Below are positions 11,885 to 24,178 of a stretch of DNA of 64,000 nt, piece after piece; position 1 is the first letter of the stretch; every line of letters begins with the position of its first letter. The notes under the pieces are model-generated. The model was not told the origin of the DNA. It did no database searches and worked only from the letters and a program-made list of their open reading frames with translations. The stretch is from Corylus avellana (taxonomy: Eukaryota > Streptophyta > Magnoliopsida > Fagales > Betulaceae), in the NCBI RefSeq assembly GCF_901000735.1, contig NC_081545.1:7059540-7123539 (forward strand), written 5' to 3'. The position numbers and the translations under genes are program-made.

Positions 11885-14561
11885 TCATTCTTTGGAGGGA
11901 AAAGTAGGAAAGACATTAGGGGCCTCGGCAGATGTAAGCTCAGCAGTATCGCCCTCGGCGGATAGGGCGTTATCCGGAGTGGTCTCAGCACCTTGGTGAG
12001 GCTGATCCGAGAAGGGGTCGTAAAAGAATTCCTTTATGCCAGCTGCATCAGGCATTTGTTCGTAACCCATGTTGACCAACTACGTCATAGCCGTATCTGA
12101 GCAAGAGATGTCTTCGATGTTTACCTTGTCAAGATCTAACCGACGCCCTGAATCCTTCTCCCACGTTTGGAAGGTCTCAAAACCCAGAATAAGCCCATCG
12201 GCCCAAGCAGAGTTTTGAACCCATGAGGCAAAACTCAGCTGGCGCAGATAGTTGGCGGTTCGGGTTTTAGCCTCCTTTAGCTGGGCCCTCACCTGGGCAT
12301 ACTTGCCTTTGAAGAATTTGAGCTTCTCCTCGGCTACCACTTTGGCTTCATTCGCCTTCGCCGCCGAGGCCTTCAGATCCGAGACCTCATCTTGAGCTGA
12401 TTTCAGTAGATCCAAGACCCCTGCGTGAGTTTCTTCCAGTTAGCTCAGGTCCTCCTTAATGATAGAGTTGTCCTCTTGCAAACAGTTCAGTTCGGCTTGG
12501 AGGCCTTCAATCTCGGTCAGCAAGTCAGCAATTTTGGATTCAGCTCTAGCCCTAGCCGCGGCGGCCTCTGAAGTCTCGACTAGCAATTTAGACTGCTACT
12601 GACCCGAGAGTAGCAGTTCCTCGTCTTGCGCTGCCATGACCTTCGCCAATTCTGCATTCTGGGACTCCAGCTCAGCGACCTTGTCTTTAAGACAACTTGT
12701 CTCAGTGGCCAAGTCCTGTGCCATCTTCTGAAAGTAATTGTATAGTATCAAGGACTTCATGATGCTCTGCAGCGAAAATTTGGTTAGCATGCGTTTGTAA
12801 AAGCAGACAGAAGGAAAAGTTAGAAAACTTACAAAAAGTTGGAAGAAAATCATTTGCTCAGTCATGCCCTGAGCAGATGTGTCACGTTCCATGTTTAGGC
12901 CCTCATGGGGGCCACTGAATCTAGCAAGGGGTCTGTCGACAATCCAATTCACCCCTTGAGGCCTTATAAGTACCTCGGAAGAAGAAGAGGTCTCGGTAGC
13001 CGACACCCTCTCAGCATCAGAGGCCCTCTCGGGAGCAGAGGCCTTCTCGGCATTCATAGGTGTCGGCCGATGAGCCTCGACAGGTTCCAGAGCCTGAGCC
13101 ATATGCTCATCCTCGGCAATGGGTGATAGCGGCTTGAGTACTGCGCCTTCATCTGTAGCCACAGTATGCCCGTCAGCTTTTTCTTGTACCATCCTTACAA
13201 AGCCCTCAGAATTTTCTTCAAGCTCTGTCTCGTCCAAAATGTGCTGGATATTCAAGCCCATAGGTTGAAATGACACGGACTCTATAGGGATCTCATTCCT
13301 TGCAGTAGCTCCCGCTGAGCCTAGAGGAGTAGCATTCAGCGACCGAGCCGAGATGGGCTCGTTTGCGAAGAAGGCCTCAACCTCCGCCGCAGGTCTTACC
13401 ACAAGCTTAGGACCTGTTTTTCTCCTGGCGGCTAGAAAGCTGGCAAACTCGTCTTGCGCCTTTCTTTCGGCCACCTTCTTCAGTTTTCTCTTTTTCGGTT
13501 GAGGGGCCTCAAGTCCTCAGGCTCGTCAACCAATTTCAGAACCTTGGCTACTCGAGGAGGAGTGCTAGGCTTCTTGGACTAGACATCCATTTTCAGGGGT
13601 CCAGTAGTTCGGAACTGCCGGGCTGCAGGTTGAGCTGGACCCCCACTTATTTTGAAAGCTCTGCCAGTCTAGAGAGGAATATTCTTTTGTTTCGGTAGCT
13701 CGACCATTTTTTCTTTGCCCTTATCAAGCCTGGATTTTCGGGAGGTAGCCCCTCGGGAATTTGCTGCTGGAGGACCCGAGGCAGCAAGACTTGGGTCTCG
13801 GACGACCTCGAAGGCGAGTCTCTTCCTTTTTTCTCCAGCACCTCCCTCAAGGGTGTCGATACCCTTTCCCTCAGAGAATGTCCTGATCAGCACGATGAAG
13901 TACATCAAGCTTTCATGTCTCTAGGCCTAGGCTAAAATACTGTTCACGCGCTAAGTTCCTTAGAAGCATTTTTAGCAGGGACACTCGTCTCCCGCGGCAC
14001 CCTCGGACCCTCAGTAACTTTAATGGGGTAGAACTCCCACTGACCCGTGGCAAAAAAGTACTTAGCTTTCCACCCGTGGTTGCTGGAATACTTGCCGTCC
14101 ATGTAAATGAAATTTCCCTGCCGAGATTGAAAGTTATACAGGCCTTCACATTTTGGGTTCCTTTGAAGCCGGTATATCCATAAAAACTCCTATGCGTTGA
14201 GATACTGCCCTGGTCCAAGGGCCATTGGCCAGAGCAAGATATAGGCATATATGATCCTCCATCCGTTAGGCACAATCTGATGCGGTGCCAGATTAACAAG
14301 ACTCAGCAGCTCTCGCACTACCCGTGGGAAAGGCAGTCGGAAACCAGAACGAAACATAGTTTCGTAGAGACAAACTTCGTGTGCGTCAGCATGCACAATG
14401 GCACCCACATGCTCGTCATCAAACCGAAGCTTCATTGATTTAGGGATAAAACATTTCTCCCGGATTCTAGCTTCATCGGCTTTGGTTAATTTTGACCACC
14501 AGCAGGCTGGGTAGGTATTGCCACCGAGACCATCGAAGCCTGATCCTTTATTGCCAGACAT
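11885..14561 (-). pseudogene. Putative gypsy-type transposon protein (degenerate, antisense ORF of a Tat-like Ty3/gypsy element)
   Basis: The protein starts at 14561 (MSGNKGSGFDG). The segment FRSGFRLPFPRVVRELLSLVNLAP-HQIVPNGWR matches what I know of the plant putative gypsy-type transposon domain (PF04195-like). A charged, Ala/Glu-rich C-terminal half with long coiled coil follows (12080-12760). A probable intron at about 12835-12772 has gtaagt...gctgcag ends. In-frame stops interrupt it at 14190-14192 (TAG), 12596-12598 (TAG), near 12440 (TAA) and 12080-12082 (TAG), mostly at positions that read as former Gln codons. No gag-pol enzyme motifs are present. It lies antisense to the LTR at 15067-15858, as in extra ORFs known from Tat-lineage elements. 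Confidence 0.7.
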
Positions 14562-15066
14562 GGTGATGTAGAAAAAAAAAAAAAAAAAAAAAAAAAAGGG
14601 ACCGAGAGAAGGAGAAGCTGGCGCTCGGAGAACGAAGAAGCAAAGCCTAGATTTTTGTTGCGAGAATATGGAAAACGGATGAGTGGAAGAGGGGATAACA
14701 GTTTATTTTAAGGAGCTCCCCTCGATAACATGCACATTAAATCTGCTAGGAGGGGCACGCCTCTTCAGATGACGCGTGCAGGGTACTCGAGTGCCAGGAT
14801 TTATGATTTGACAGGGCCTCGGAATACCAACTGACGCCACCTAAAATTTTGAAATTCAAATTTTCCCGCCGAAATTCGAAATTCAAAATATGACCGCTTC
14901 AAAATTTGGAATTCAAATTTTCCCGCCTTAATCATCCGAGACAAGGCTCGGCAGATTATTGGTTGTCTCGAGAGTTTTCCTAAAGTAGCGGGTCTCGGGA
15001 GCTAGACCCATTCCATCAAAACACGAAATTTCTTTAGTTCTACAAACATCGAAATTAGGGGGTAAC

Positions 15067-15858
15067 TATTGGGTCATGGATCAGCCCATTGCATGTATAT
15101 TCAACAGTCCTCAGGCCCGATCTTCAAAGTCCAAGCCCAAGACCCGGAACCCTAGACCTACAAATCTGAGACCAACATGTCCAAGACCTTCTTAGCCGAG
15201 ACCTACACATCCGAGACTATGAAATCTGAGACCCTCTTAGCCGAGACCATAAAGTCCAAGACTAACTTAGGACATACGGGTCTCGGCAAAGGGAATAACT
15301 CAGATATCCTGAAAGATAATACTGTTAATGAATAAGTGATCTTGTTTATTAAAAAGATACCATATCTACTTACAATCCAGATCATTTATATATCAATCAA
15401 GATACGCAGTTAACATCTAAGATCATGAAGGCGACCGAGTCCCACTTGGACGCTCTAACTTAGCTTGACCCAAAAGCTCAAATGCCTATCCCCTGATCTT
15501 AGGCCACTAAGATCGTAGAACAACTAACAATATGATCCCTCATTTAAATGTTTGCACAGCTGATATCAAGGGATAAGATTCCTTGATATGTGGGAAATCA
15601 AACTCTCTCCTTACCTATAAATACAAGTCATGTTATCAATGCAAAGGTAATCGCAACTCTTGTTATCTGAGCTTTGTGGTTGTTAATATCTTTTCTCTTT
15701 CTCATTTTGACTTAGGCATTGGAGTGTTCCCGCCGGCTCACCCCCGGTTTCTTCGATCCTTCATTTTTTCTTTATTGTGCAGTCAAATCATTCTTGTGTT
15801 GGTCAACTCAAATTCGGCAGGCGTGCCACGTCATCATTAGGAAAACTGTGCATCAACA
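15067..15858 (+). mobile_element. 3' LTR of a Ty3/gypsy (Tat-like) element
   Basis: A purine-rich tract (aaattaggggg, about 15052-15062) precedes the likely LTR start TATTGGGTCATGG, probably once TGTTGGGTC. A promoter-like TATAAATA sits at 15616-15623, followed by transcribed leader-like sequence and an end at about catcaaca (15858). Short gagacc-containing units repeat between 15160 and 15265. The LTR reads plus while the ORF at 11885-14561 reads minus. The other LTR is not in the window. End points are approximate. Confidence 0.55.
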
Positions 15859-15919
15859 TTTGTTATTATTTGTTCTTTTCTATTTTAAATTTTGTTTACT
15901 ATATCTTATATATTAAGGT

Positions 15920-16865
15920 TAAATGTTTTATTAGTACTTGGGTTTACAGATTTTTATTTTTTCATACCTAGGATTCAAATCATATCATAAATTGTGCCTG
16001 ACTTAGGGGGAAAGACCAACTTAGCACCTCACTTACGTTTCATCACACGTGTCATCACATAGAAATGACACGTGTCCTAAAAATTTTAAAAAATAAAAAA
16101 ATAAACCTTCAACAAAAAAATAAAATAAAAAATTGAAAAATTCATGGGTTGGCCAGCCACCCCCATTTTGGTCATGGGGGTGGCTGGGCCACCCCAGACA
16201 TGCCAAAAAAGGGGTGCTCGGCTGCCCCATGAATTTTTCATTTTTTTTTTTTTTTTTGTTATTTTTTCAAGACATGTGGCATTCCGTTAGTTTAGGCTAA
16301 TGGAACCTAATGGCGGTACTAAGTTGATCTTTTCTTGTAAGTTAAGTACCATTTATGATAGGATTTGAACCTCAGGTGAAAAAAAATAAAAATCTGCAAA
16401 CAGGGCCGGCTCAATGTATTTTGGGGCCTTAGGCAAAATTTTGAAGTTAGACCTTATTTTTTTAATATTTAAATATTAATTAAATAATATTTATTTTAAC
16501 AATATTATTATATTTTTATAATATTATTATTATTTTCATTCTCATTGTTGTTTCATGACTTTTCAGTTTAACTTTTAACTAGTTGCTCAAAAAATTTAAT
16601 GTGGCATATTTGCTTTTTTGGGTTAATTGGTCTTATTTACAATGGGTTAATTGGTCTTAATTGGGGCCTTATTTATTTATTTTTTTTAAAAAAAAAAGTT
16701 TTAAATTAAAATAAAATAAAAATTTTTTTTAGGCCTTATTAAAATTTTTTTTGGGCCTTATTAAAAAAAATTTTGGGCCTTACTAACTGGGGCCCTAGGC
16801 GACCGCCTCAGTAACCTAGCCATTGAGTCAGCCCTGTCTGCAAACCCAGGTACCAATAAAGTATT
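15920..16865. mobile_element. Inverted-repeat element (MITE-like) hosting a nested hAT element
   Basis: Arms of about 110 bp are inverted copies: from ttttattagtacttgggtttacag on the left, and the complement of ctgcaaacccaggtaccaataaa on the right. The right arm is split by the hAT element at 16401-16836. The middle contains a short hairpin (gccacccccatt ... gtcatgggggtggc). Outer ends and target duplication are uncertain. Confidence 0.6.
16401..16836. mobile_element. Non-autonomous hAT element with perfect 8-bp target duplication
   Basis: Terminal inverted repeats CAGGGCCGGCTCAATG and CATTGAGTCAGCCCTG are flanked on both sides by TCTGCAAA (16393-16400 and 16837-16844). The CAGGG termini and 8-bp duplication are diagnostic of hAT. 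The 436-bp interior is AT-rich and non-coding. It splits the right arm of the surrounding inverted-repeat element and is therefore younger. Confidence 0.85.
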
Positions 16866-17038
16866 GAGAAGTGTTACACATTCCAAATTTTTTTTTTTCA
16901 AAAGTTGGTTTGCAAATGATGTGTCACTATCTCATGAGATTTATTATTTTGAAAAATGTGTCACTAACTCATGAGATAAAGACATATCATTTGAGAACCA
17001 ACTTTTAAAACAAAAATTTAAAATGTTTAGCATTTCCC
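16866..17038. mobile_element. Small foldback MITE
   Basis: Two arms of about 75 bp face each other: caaaagttggtttgcaaatg ... ctatctcatgaga on the left, and tcatgagataaag ... catttgagaaccaactttt on the right. It is non-coding and its family is not determined. Confidence 0.6.
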
Positions 17039-17715
17039 TAAACATATATTATGATAAAAACATAATATATAAAAATAACAAAAAAATGTTAATTTGTCAT
17101 TTCGTTTTATTATTTTAGTTTCGCCCTTAATAAATTCCTCATCAGCAATTTTCATTATTTTGCACTCTAATTTGTCCATTTTATCAATATTATGGTCTTG
17201 GCGGCTTTACTTTTCTTGTTCCCGTTGTGAGAAAGAATAATCTAGAATCTAGATGTATAACGTGGGTTCCAATAAATTAAAGGGTAATGTTATATACCAA
17301 ATTAATATCTCATTACTATTTTACTATGTTTGCATATCATTGGTAATCTACTTTATTTGTGCGACCAAATAAATTTAGGATTTATGACCTTAAGCTTAAC
17401 AAACTTATATTTACAGAAGAATTATAATATACTAAAATCTCACTTTCACATTGATAATAATTAAAAAACAACAACAAAAAAAGAAAGCTCTCTATTTTTT
17501 TTTGGATGCCGAGGGCACAAGAAAGTAAAATCACCGAAACTCCCTTTCACTCGGGACTTCAAAGGGTAAAGGGTTGAACCTATATATTGTAATGGCTCAA
17601 GCCTCAAAGTCAGCTACAATATAATACAAATCCTACTTGATTTATATATAATACTGTTATGAGATGACGTGAAGGACTATATTGCATACACAAGGAGTCT
17701 TTCTAGTTTAATAAT
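17039..17715. other. AT-rich spacer
   Basis: No coding potential or named repeat recognised. Confidence 0.5.
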
Positions 17716-18276
17716 GGGTAAAGTCCACATAGCCTCTTAAACTATATAATTTACAATGTCTCCTTTAAAATTTTAATTATGACAATGTCTATCTCAAACT
17801 ACCAAAATATTGTCAATGTCTCCCAAGGTTAGCAAAAAGATAAAAATACTCCTATAGATTTCTCAATAAGACAAAATACCTCTATAAATTTTAAAAAATA
17901 ATAACAATAATTTTTAATTTTTTTTTTAAAACGAATATTTTTTAAATGATTATTTATTTATTTTTTAAACAATGTTTTTAAACAAATTTTTCTTAAAAAA
18001 AACTTAAACTTTTATTTAATTTTTTTTATTTTAGTTTTAAAAAAATGAATTTATTTTTATTTTTTAAAACGGATTATATATATATATATATATATATATA
18101 GTTTTTGATTTTTTCTAGAAGTTTTAGTATTTTTTGTTTTAATTTACTAAGGGTAGTTTTGTCATAGGAAAAAATATTGACAAGTTTTAGTAGTTTGGGA
18201 GACATTGTCACAATTAAAAATTTAAAGAGACATTGTTAATTGAGTAATAATTTGATGGGGATGTATGGACTTCCTC
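17716..18276. mobile_element. Mutator-like MITE with 9-bp target duplication
   Basis: Inverted arms of about 150 bp: gggtaaagtccacatagcc...acaatgtctcc on the left, complement of ...gacattgttaattgagtaat...gtatggacttcctcc on the right. Flanking sequences TTTAATAAT (17707-17715) and TTTAATTAT (18277-18285) match at 8 of 9 bases. Related half-copies lie at 19138-19535 and 20040-20240. Confidence 0.7.
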
Positions 18277-18565
18277 CTTTAATTATTTTGGCCAAAAATA
18301 TGGATGGGGGACAATAAGTATCCAGCCATAGGAGACTAGCCATGAGTTTGTCTTTTATCTAGTCATAGGAGTTTATTTCCATTTGGCTGTCGTAGGAAAT
18401 AGGAATAGTAATAACTGAAGGAGTAATTCCCAGTGATGGAGTCATTATAAGAGTTGAATTCCAAAGTCATATAATTCAATTCTAAGTAGGTTTTATCCCT
18501 CCATTTAAAGAGAGGAACGTTCAATAATAATGTATGCAAAAATTTTTCTCAAGTAGTCGGAATAG

Positions 18566-18722
18566 GATCCTCTCCATTTCAAAATCCCTCAATTTCCTCC
18601 ATTTAGTGCATTTTGAAGGGTATTGCATTTAATGCACTACCATCATTAAAACTTTTGGACAACACTACCCTTCAAAATGCACTAAATAGAGGAAATAGAG
18701 GGATTTTGAAATGGAGAGGATC
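18566..18722. mobile_element. Foldback MITE, arms about 60 bp
   Basis: gatcctctccatttcaaaat...tgcattttgaagggta is followed, after some 40 bp, by its near-perfect complement (tacccttcaaaatgc...ttttgaaatggagaggatc). It is non-coding. Confidence 0.75.
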
Positions 18723-19037
18723 TTTTTTAAAGTGAGTCAAGCTTTTTTTATTGTTTGCAGTAAAAACCTCCAATTTCCTGTCGGTTCAAAATGATTGGTC
18801 TCTGACACCAATTAAAAACGCAAAGACATATGTGCTCCCACACATTTATTGACTTGGGAAATGCAAATTACATCACGAGACACCTTCTGACCATCCATCT
18901 ATTGTGAATAATAATAGAGTCCTGATTAGCAGCATGCGTCGTCCACGACAATGCAAATCTTTTTTTTTTTTGAAAAAATTTTTTTTTTGCACGCGGCGTG
19001 CTATATTACATTACTCATAATAATAATAATAATAAAA

Positions 19038-19137
19038 NNNNNNNNNNNNNNNNNNNNNNNNNNNNNNNNNNNNNNNNNNNNNNNNNNNNNNNNNNNNNNN
19101 NNNNNNNNNNNNNNNNNNNNNNNNNNNNNNNNNNNNN
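19038..19137. other. Assembly gap (100 N)
   Basis: Placeholder gap within an A/T homopolymer-rich stretch. It interrupts a half-copy of the MITE family seen at 17716-18276. Confidence 0.95.
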
Positions 19138-19535
19138 TTTTTTTTATAATTTTATTTAAATAAAAATTTACGTTTAAAAAAATAAAATTTTCGTTTAATA
19201 AAATGATTTTTTTTTTGTTTTTTTAAAACTAAATAAAAAAATAGTTTTTTTTTTATCAAAAATTTCCGTTTTTAAAAAATTAAAATTTTTTGTTTAAATT
19301 TTTTTTTTTAAATATTATTTTTAAATTAAAATTTTTTCGTTTTTTAAAAAATCAATTGTTTTTTTTTTGAATTTATAGGGGTATTTTTGTCTTATTGAGA
19401 AATTTATAGGGGCATTTTTGTCTTATTGCTAGTCTTGGGAGGGACATTGACAATGTTTTGGTAGTTTAGAGGGGACATTGTCACAATTGAAAGTTTGGAG
19501 GGGACATTGTCAATTAGATGGTAGTTTGATTCAAT
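19138..19535. mobile_element. Partial copy of the 17.7-kb MITE family
   Basis: The right-hand arm sequence (gggacattgacaatgttttggtag...gggacattgtcacaattg...gggacattgtcaatta) is present; the left part is lost or in the gap. A left-type half lies at about 20040-20240, so the chloroplast-derived fragment between them may have landed inside or next to a member of this family. Confidence 0.5.
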
Positions 19536-19892
19536 CCATGCTACTCAGGTCAGAGCGTAAGCTAGTGATGCTTTCGGCTACTGGACTATAGCCATCTAGG
19601 GTTCGGCACTTCACCGCTTCGCCTAGTAGCACGACGCTTGTATTGCTCTCCCACAACCTCGTTTTCACGGTTTAGGCTGCTCCCATTTCGCTCGCCGCTA
19701 CTACGGGAATCGCTTTTGCTTTCTTTTCCTCTGGCTACTAAGGTGTTTCAGTTCGCCAGGTTGTCTCTTGCCTGCCCATGGATTCAGCAGCAGTTTGAAA
19801 GGTTGACCTATTCGGGAATCTCCGGATCTACGCTTATTTTCAACTCCCTGAAGCATTTCGTTGCTTACTACGCCCATCCTCATCTCTGGGTG
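19536..19892 (-). pseudogene. rrn23: Nuclear copy of the 5' end of chloroplast 23S rRNA (NUPT)
   Basis: The minus strand reads as the start of plastid 23S rRNA. It begins a few bases after the mature 5' end (cacccagagatgaggatgggcg), then gtagatccggagattcccga, ataggtcaacctttc, gaatccatgggcaggcaaga and gtagtagcggcgagcgaaat, ending near ctgacctgagtagcatgg. I recognise this from memory of rrn23. It differs at scattered sites, is cut at both ends and is embedded in MITE sequence, so it is a nuclear plastid insertion and not a functional gene. The 102-codon open frame on the plus strand here (19638-19946) is antisense to the rRNA and is not a gene. Confidence 0.85.
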
Positions 19893-20253
19893 GTATGTGG
19901 ACTTTACCCTTATTTATTTATTTATTTATTTTTTCAAAATTATTAGAAAAGAATACCAAAAATTATAAGTAATAATAATGAAAAATAAAAAAGAAAGAAA
20001 GAAAAGAAAGGTTATAGAGTAATACATTAAATTCAAAGCTCCACGGTCTCTCAAGCTACTATACAACTGATAATGTCTTACCAAAATTTACAATTAGGAC
20101 AACGTCTCCCCTCCAAAAAAAAAAAAAAAAAAAAATTGTCCAGTATCTCAAGGATCTTACAAATTTTTTAAATAAGATAAAAATCTTCTTATAAATTAAA
20201 TTCGTTAAAAAAAAAAAAAAAAAAACTAAAAACTAAAAATAGATATTAAAAAA
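19893..20253. other. AT-rich spacer with a left-type MITE half
   Basis: 20040-20240 resembles the left arm of the 17716-18276 element (aatgtctta...acaattaggacaacgtctcccc), interrupted by poly-A. No gene is present. Confidence 0.45.
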
Positions 20254-20763
20254 AAGGCAAAACGATCAGTTTGGCCAAATCAAATTCACACATATATATA
20301 TATATATTGCTTGCATGAGTGGTAAGTGGGCATGTGATGATTCTGAATTCTGCACACCTATAATGTATACTGTCATAACATCTAATTTGCAAGCTACTGG
20401 TAAGCAGTAGCTCTGGGTTCATAACAAGCATCCTGCTACGAGATGTAAATGTGCAAATGTGCAATTAAAAACGTACGAGAGAAGATGCAGTAAAAATATT
20501 AAGGAGACACAAACACCAAAAATTCTCTTGACCTGTCCATTTTTTAAGTCCCTCGCTCGCATATCATTTCACTGCTGTAAGTTATTGACTAGGAAAAAGT
20601 CTAGACCTCTGTCAACAAACTATTAAAAATTAATAATTGAATCTGTAGTGTGGTGGCCGGATGGAGAAGGAGAGGCCCGGGAATAAGGTGGATTAATGGT
20701 GTGTCTAATGATATATAGGACTTTTTGAATTGAACATACCTGGTATTGAAAAAATCAAATTCA

Positions 20764-20809
<46 letters not shown>

Positions 20810-23800
20810 TTTGATGCTGGGAATGACCGGAAGAGGCGAAGACTCAACTGTTCAAACAGAATAAATCACCAAAGGACGATGGATAAGGCTTTAGAGAAAC
20901 AAGTAGGCCTCCATAAAAATAGTTAGAGCCTTAAAAGAGACGGAGAAAAAAGAAGAGAGAAAGAAGAGACGAGTAAAGGTACTAGAAAATATGCCTTAAA
21001 CTTAACGCTGATAAGTGAAATTTGGATTAGCAGATAATTGTGCAAAGAGATTGGGAAGAAGTTGGCACAGTTCAAAGAGATGTCGTTGAGATGAAACAAG
21101 CAATTTGGAAAATTAGTTTAAACACTTGAATAATCCTCGATGATCCACACATACCCACAAACAAAACTAAATAATGAAGCTCTTTAATCAATTGTCGAGG
21201 AAAAATCACGAAGGAGGGTGAGAGGATAGAATTTAGGTGATATATATTTTAGCAAAAATTCCCCAGACAAGAAAATTCCATTGAAAACGAAGAATTCTAA
21301 TCATCCGGCCAATTTCTGTAAAACTTTCGTTTATTTCGACCTAAAATATTTTTAGGTATATATAATCGAACATCATATAACTTAATCATAAAATGGGCAT
21401 TTTAAAAATCATCAAATTAACATTAAAACACTTGTCCCAATCAATTTCCTTCAACAATCAACGATTCAACATAACCGAACATCATATATATATATATTCA
21501 TCAGCGCCAAGGACCCATGAAATTTGTTTTCCAAAAATCCATGGAAAATCAATCAAGCTCATCAAACATGCAAGACCAATTGACAAAACTTATAATGTAA
21601 TAAAAAATTAAATACAAGAAGAAAGAGACAGCCAAGACAAAAATTTACCGATACTTTAGGCTTTTAGCATTTGATACCTACGCCACTAGGGAAGAGCCCA
21701 AAAAAGCTACATCTTGCTTTTAATATTTGATAAAATGTACAGTACAAAAAACTCTTGTATGTTTATAGGAAAATTGTGGTAGATAAAACTAAAGCAGAAG
21801 CTAATTAAATATGGTAATCAAATAAAAATAATCTGATTATTATTAAACCTGATTACAATGAATCTTTTAAAGTAAATAGCCTATAATGAATATATAGCTA
21901 TTAGGCAATCCGCAATCGCAATCATGTCTTATATTCTAACATCACTCTTCAAATTCAAGGAGAAAATTTCCATAGGCTTAAGTTTGAAAAGAATGACAAA
22001 TTTTTTTTTTCCTGCGACGGCGGCGGCAATAGGAGATGATGATGGTAGACAACAGTGGCCAGATATAGGCTTTTCACAATAATAAGCTGAAATGGAGTAC
22101 AATAAGCCGAACAACTTGGGTAAATATTAGGGTCAGCTATGGGCCTTAAATAGGCTTGGGTCATCACAAAAGACCAATGAATGCCAAATGATTGGACCAA
22201 AAGATAGGCCACATGCGCCAAATATGGGTCAATTGGCCTTTATTTNNNNNNNNNNNNNNNNNNNNNNNNNNNNNNNNNNNNNNNNNNNNNNNNNNNNNNN
22301 NNNNNNNNNNNNNNNNNNNNNNNNNNNNNNNNNNNNNNNNNNNNNCCTTAATCCTCCTCTTGATTTTGACAGTGAGTGCATCCTTTCGTTTTACAGTAAT
22401 ATGGAAATCCTTGATCTCATGGATTTGCTTTGGCACTCTCGCTTTTTTGTGTGGAAGGAGTAATTGATATTCTCAAAAATAAAATCCTTTTTAAAAATTT
22501 AATCTAGTTTACAATACACATGCTTACATAACAAAATTTATTTTCAACAATCTTAATGATTTTAATAAATAAAGAAAGAGAGATGATCGATTCTCCCATT
22601 TAGCAGGATGATTTAACCAAAAGGGATCGGTCCTCCAATTTCTAGCTAGGATCGGTCATAATGCGATAGAAACTCGATTTTTAGCTCCCAAAGCCCTAAA
22701 AACTTGACCTTTGGCCTCTTTTTAACACAAAAACCCTAGAAGACTTCGTAAGGTCAAAAATTCAGCCTCCACTGGTGTGAGAGTGAAGAGGAGAAGTGAG
22801 AGAAGCCCGAAACTAACATTCCCTATCATTCCCAAATTCATGTTCTTTTTGCCTATCTTCTCAAGGTAAATCCTATCAATCATATAACCTTGTTGTTTCT
22901 TGATAAAATGGTTTTCATTCTATGAAAAAAAAGATTTCTCTACAAATATTTTTGGTGTTTGGTTCGTATGGAAAATCTGTGATGGCAAAAAATAGCCAAT
23001 GAACTCTAATAGTAGCCAAAAACGGCCAGCGATTTCCTACAAATACCAATGGCAACTTCTGGCGAACTTTGATGGTGATTGGCGGCCAACAGAGGATTCC
23101 GAAGACGATTAGTGTCAGAGGAAAATCTTCTAGGACGCCTTTATGATGTTGTAATCTTGTGCCCCAAAAGCGTTGGGCACCATTTGGCAAGAGCTAGTAA
23201 CTATTCATCAAAAAAATTCAACTCACTATATTCTTATTTTTTACATCACATTAATTACTTATTCTTACTATTCAAATAAAAAATAATAATTATAAAACAA
23301 ATTTTTTTTACTTTTTCATACCATTCTTACTTTTTTTTTTTTTTTTTTTTTTCATATCAACCAATTTTTGCTATAATTTCAAGCCACTAAACAGTTCCAG
23401 ACCAATGCCAAACGGAGCCTTCACATCTTGAGGTTAATGGTAAAGGAGCATTCTTAATTTTTGATTTAATCAAATTGTTAATTTTCGGGTGTAACACTTT
23501 CCACTCTTCCCTGGTTTGACTTCTAAGAAGCACAAATTTCGTTTAAAACCCCTATTGATGAAAACTGTCTAATAGAAAATTGGCACTAGCTGGGGAATAT
23601 TTTGTTTGGCTTAATTGTACGAAAAATCGGTGAATGCGGACAATAGCTGATGTCCTTTGACAGCGACCCAAAACGGCCAACGACTTCCTATGAACACTGG
23701 TGGAGACTTTTGGCAAACTCTGAATAGTGAAGGGCGGCCAACCAGCAGCGGTTTTCGGCGACCTCCAGCAGTGGATTTCAGTAAACTCCGGTAGCATCTG

Positions 23801-24178
23801 AGTGAACTAAAAGAGAGTGGGTGAAAGAAAGAGAAGCTCTAACTTAAAAAATTGTCTACAATTTAAAAAAATGGAAACCATTTTACAAAATAAATTATAT
23901 TTTTCTGGCCAATCAAAAATATTTTGGATTTGTCCATAATTTACGGTTATATCAAACACAAAATAGGAAAAATCCATCAAAACAAACAGAGCTTACTGTC
24001 TTTCAAAAATTGGAAATGCATGAAGTGCCTCCTAATTTTACCTAAGTTAGGTACAGTACTTCCTATATGGACTAATGTTAATGGCTACACACATATTGGC
24101 TTATAAGAAAGTAGCGTCTGATTCACAGACTCTTTGCAAGTCCAATAGAGGACAGAGTCATGATAACTTGCGTTGGTA
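20810..24178. other. Non-coding part of arm B
   Basis: No gene is seen. The stretch is the 3' flank of locus B and pairs with arm A. 22680-23160 (around ggcctctttttaacac and ggtgattggcggcc) has no obvious arm A counterpart and may be an insertion. Confidence 0.5.
22246..22345. other. Assembly gap (100 N)
   Basis: Placeholder gap. The corresponding arm A sequence (about 1890-2460) contains the (AT)n tract and a poly-A run, which could explain why assembly failed here. Confidence 0.9.

Noticed and set aside
12905..13126. 73-codon plus-strand frame
   Set aside because: Antisense to the gypsy-type ORF and without recognisable features.
19638..19946. 102-codon plus-strand open frame
   Set aside because: It is antisense to a chloroplast 23S rDNA fragment; the apparent protein is an artefact of rRNA sequence.
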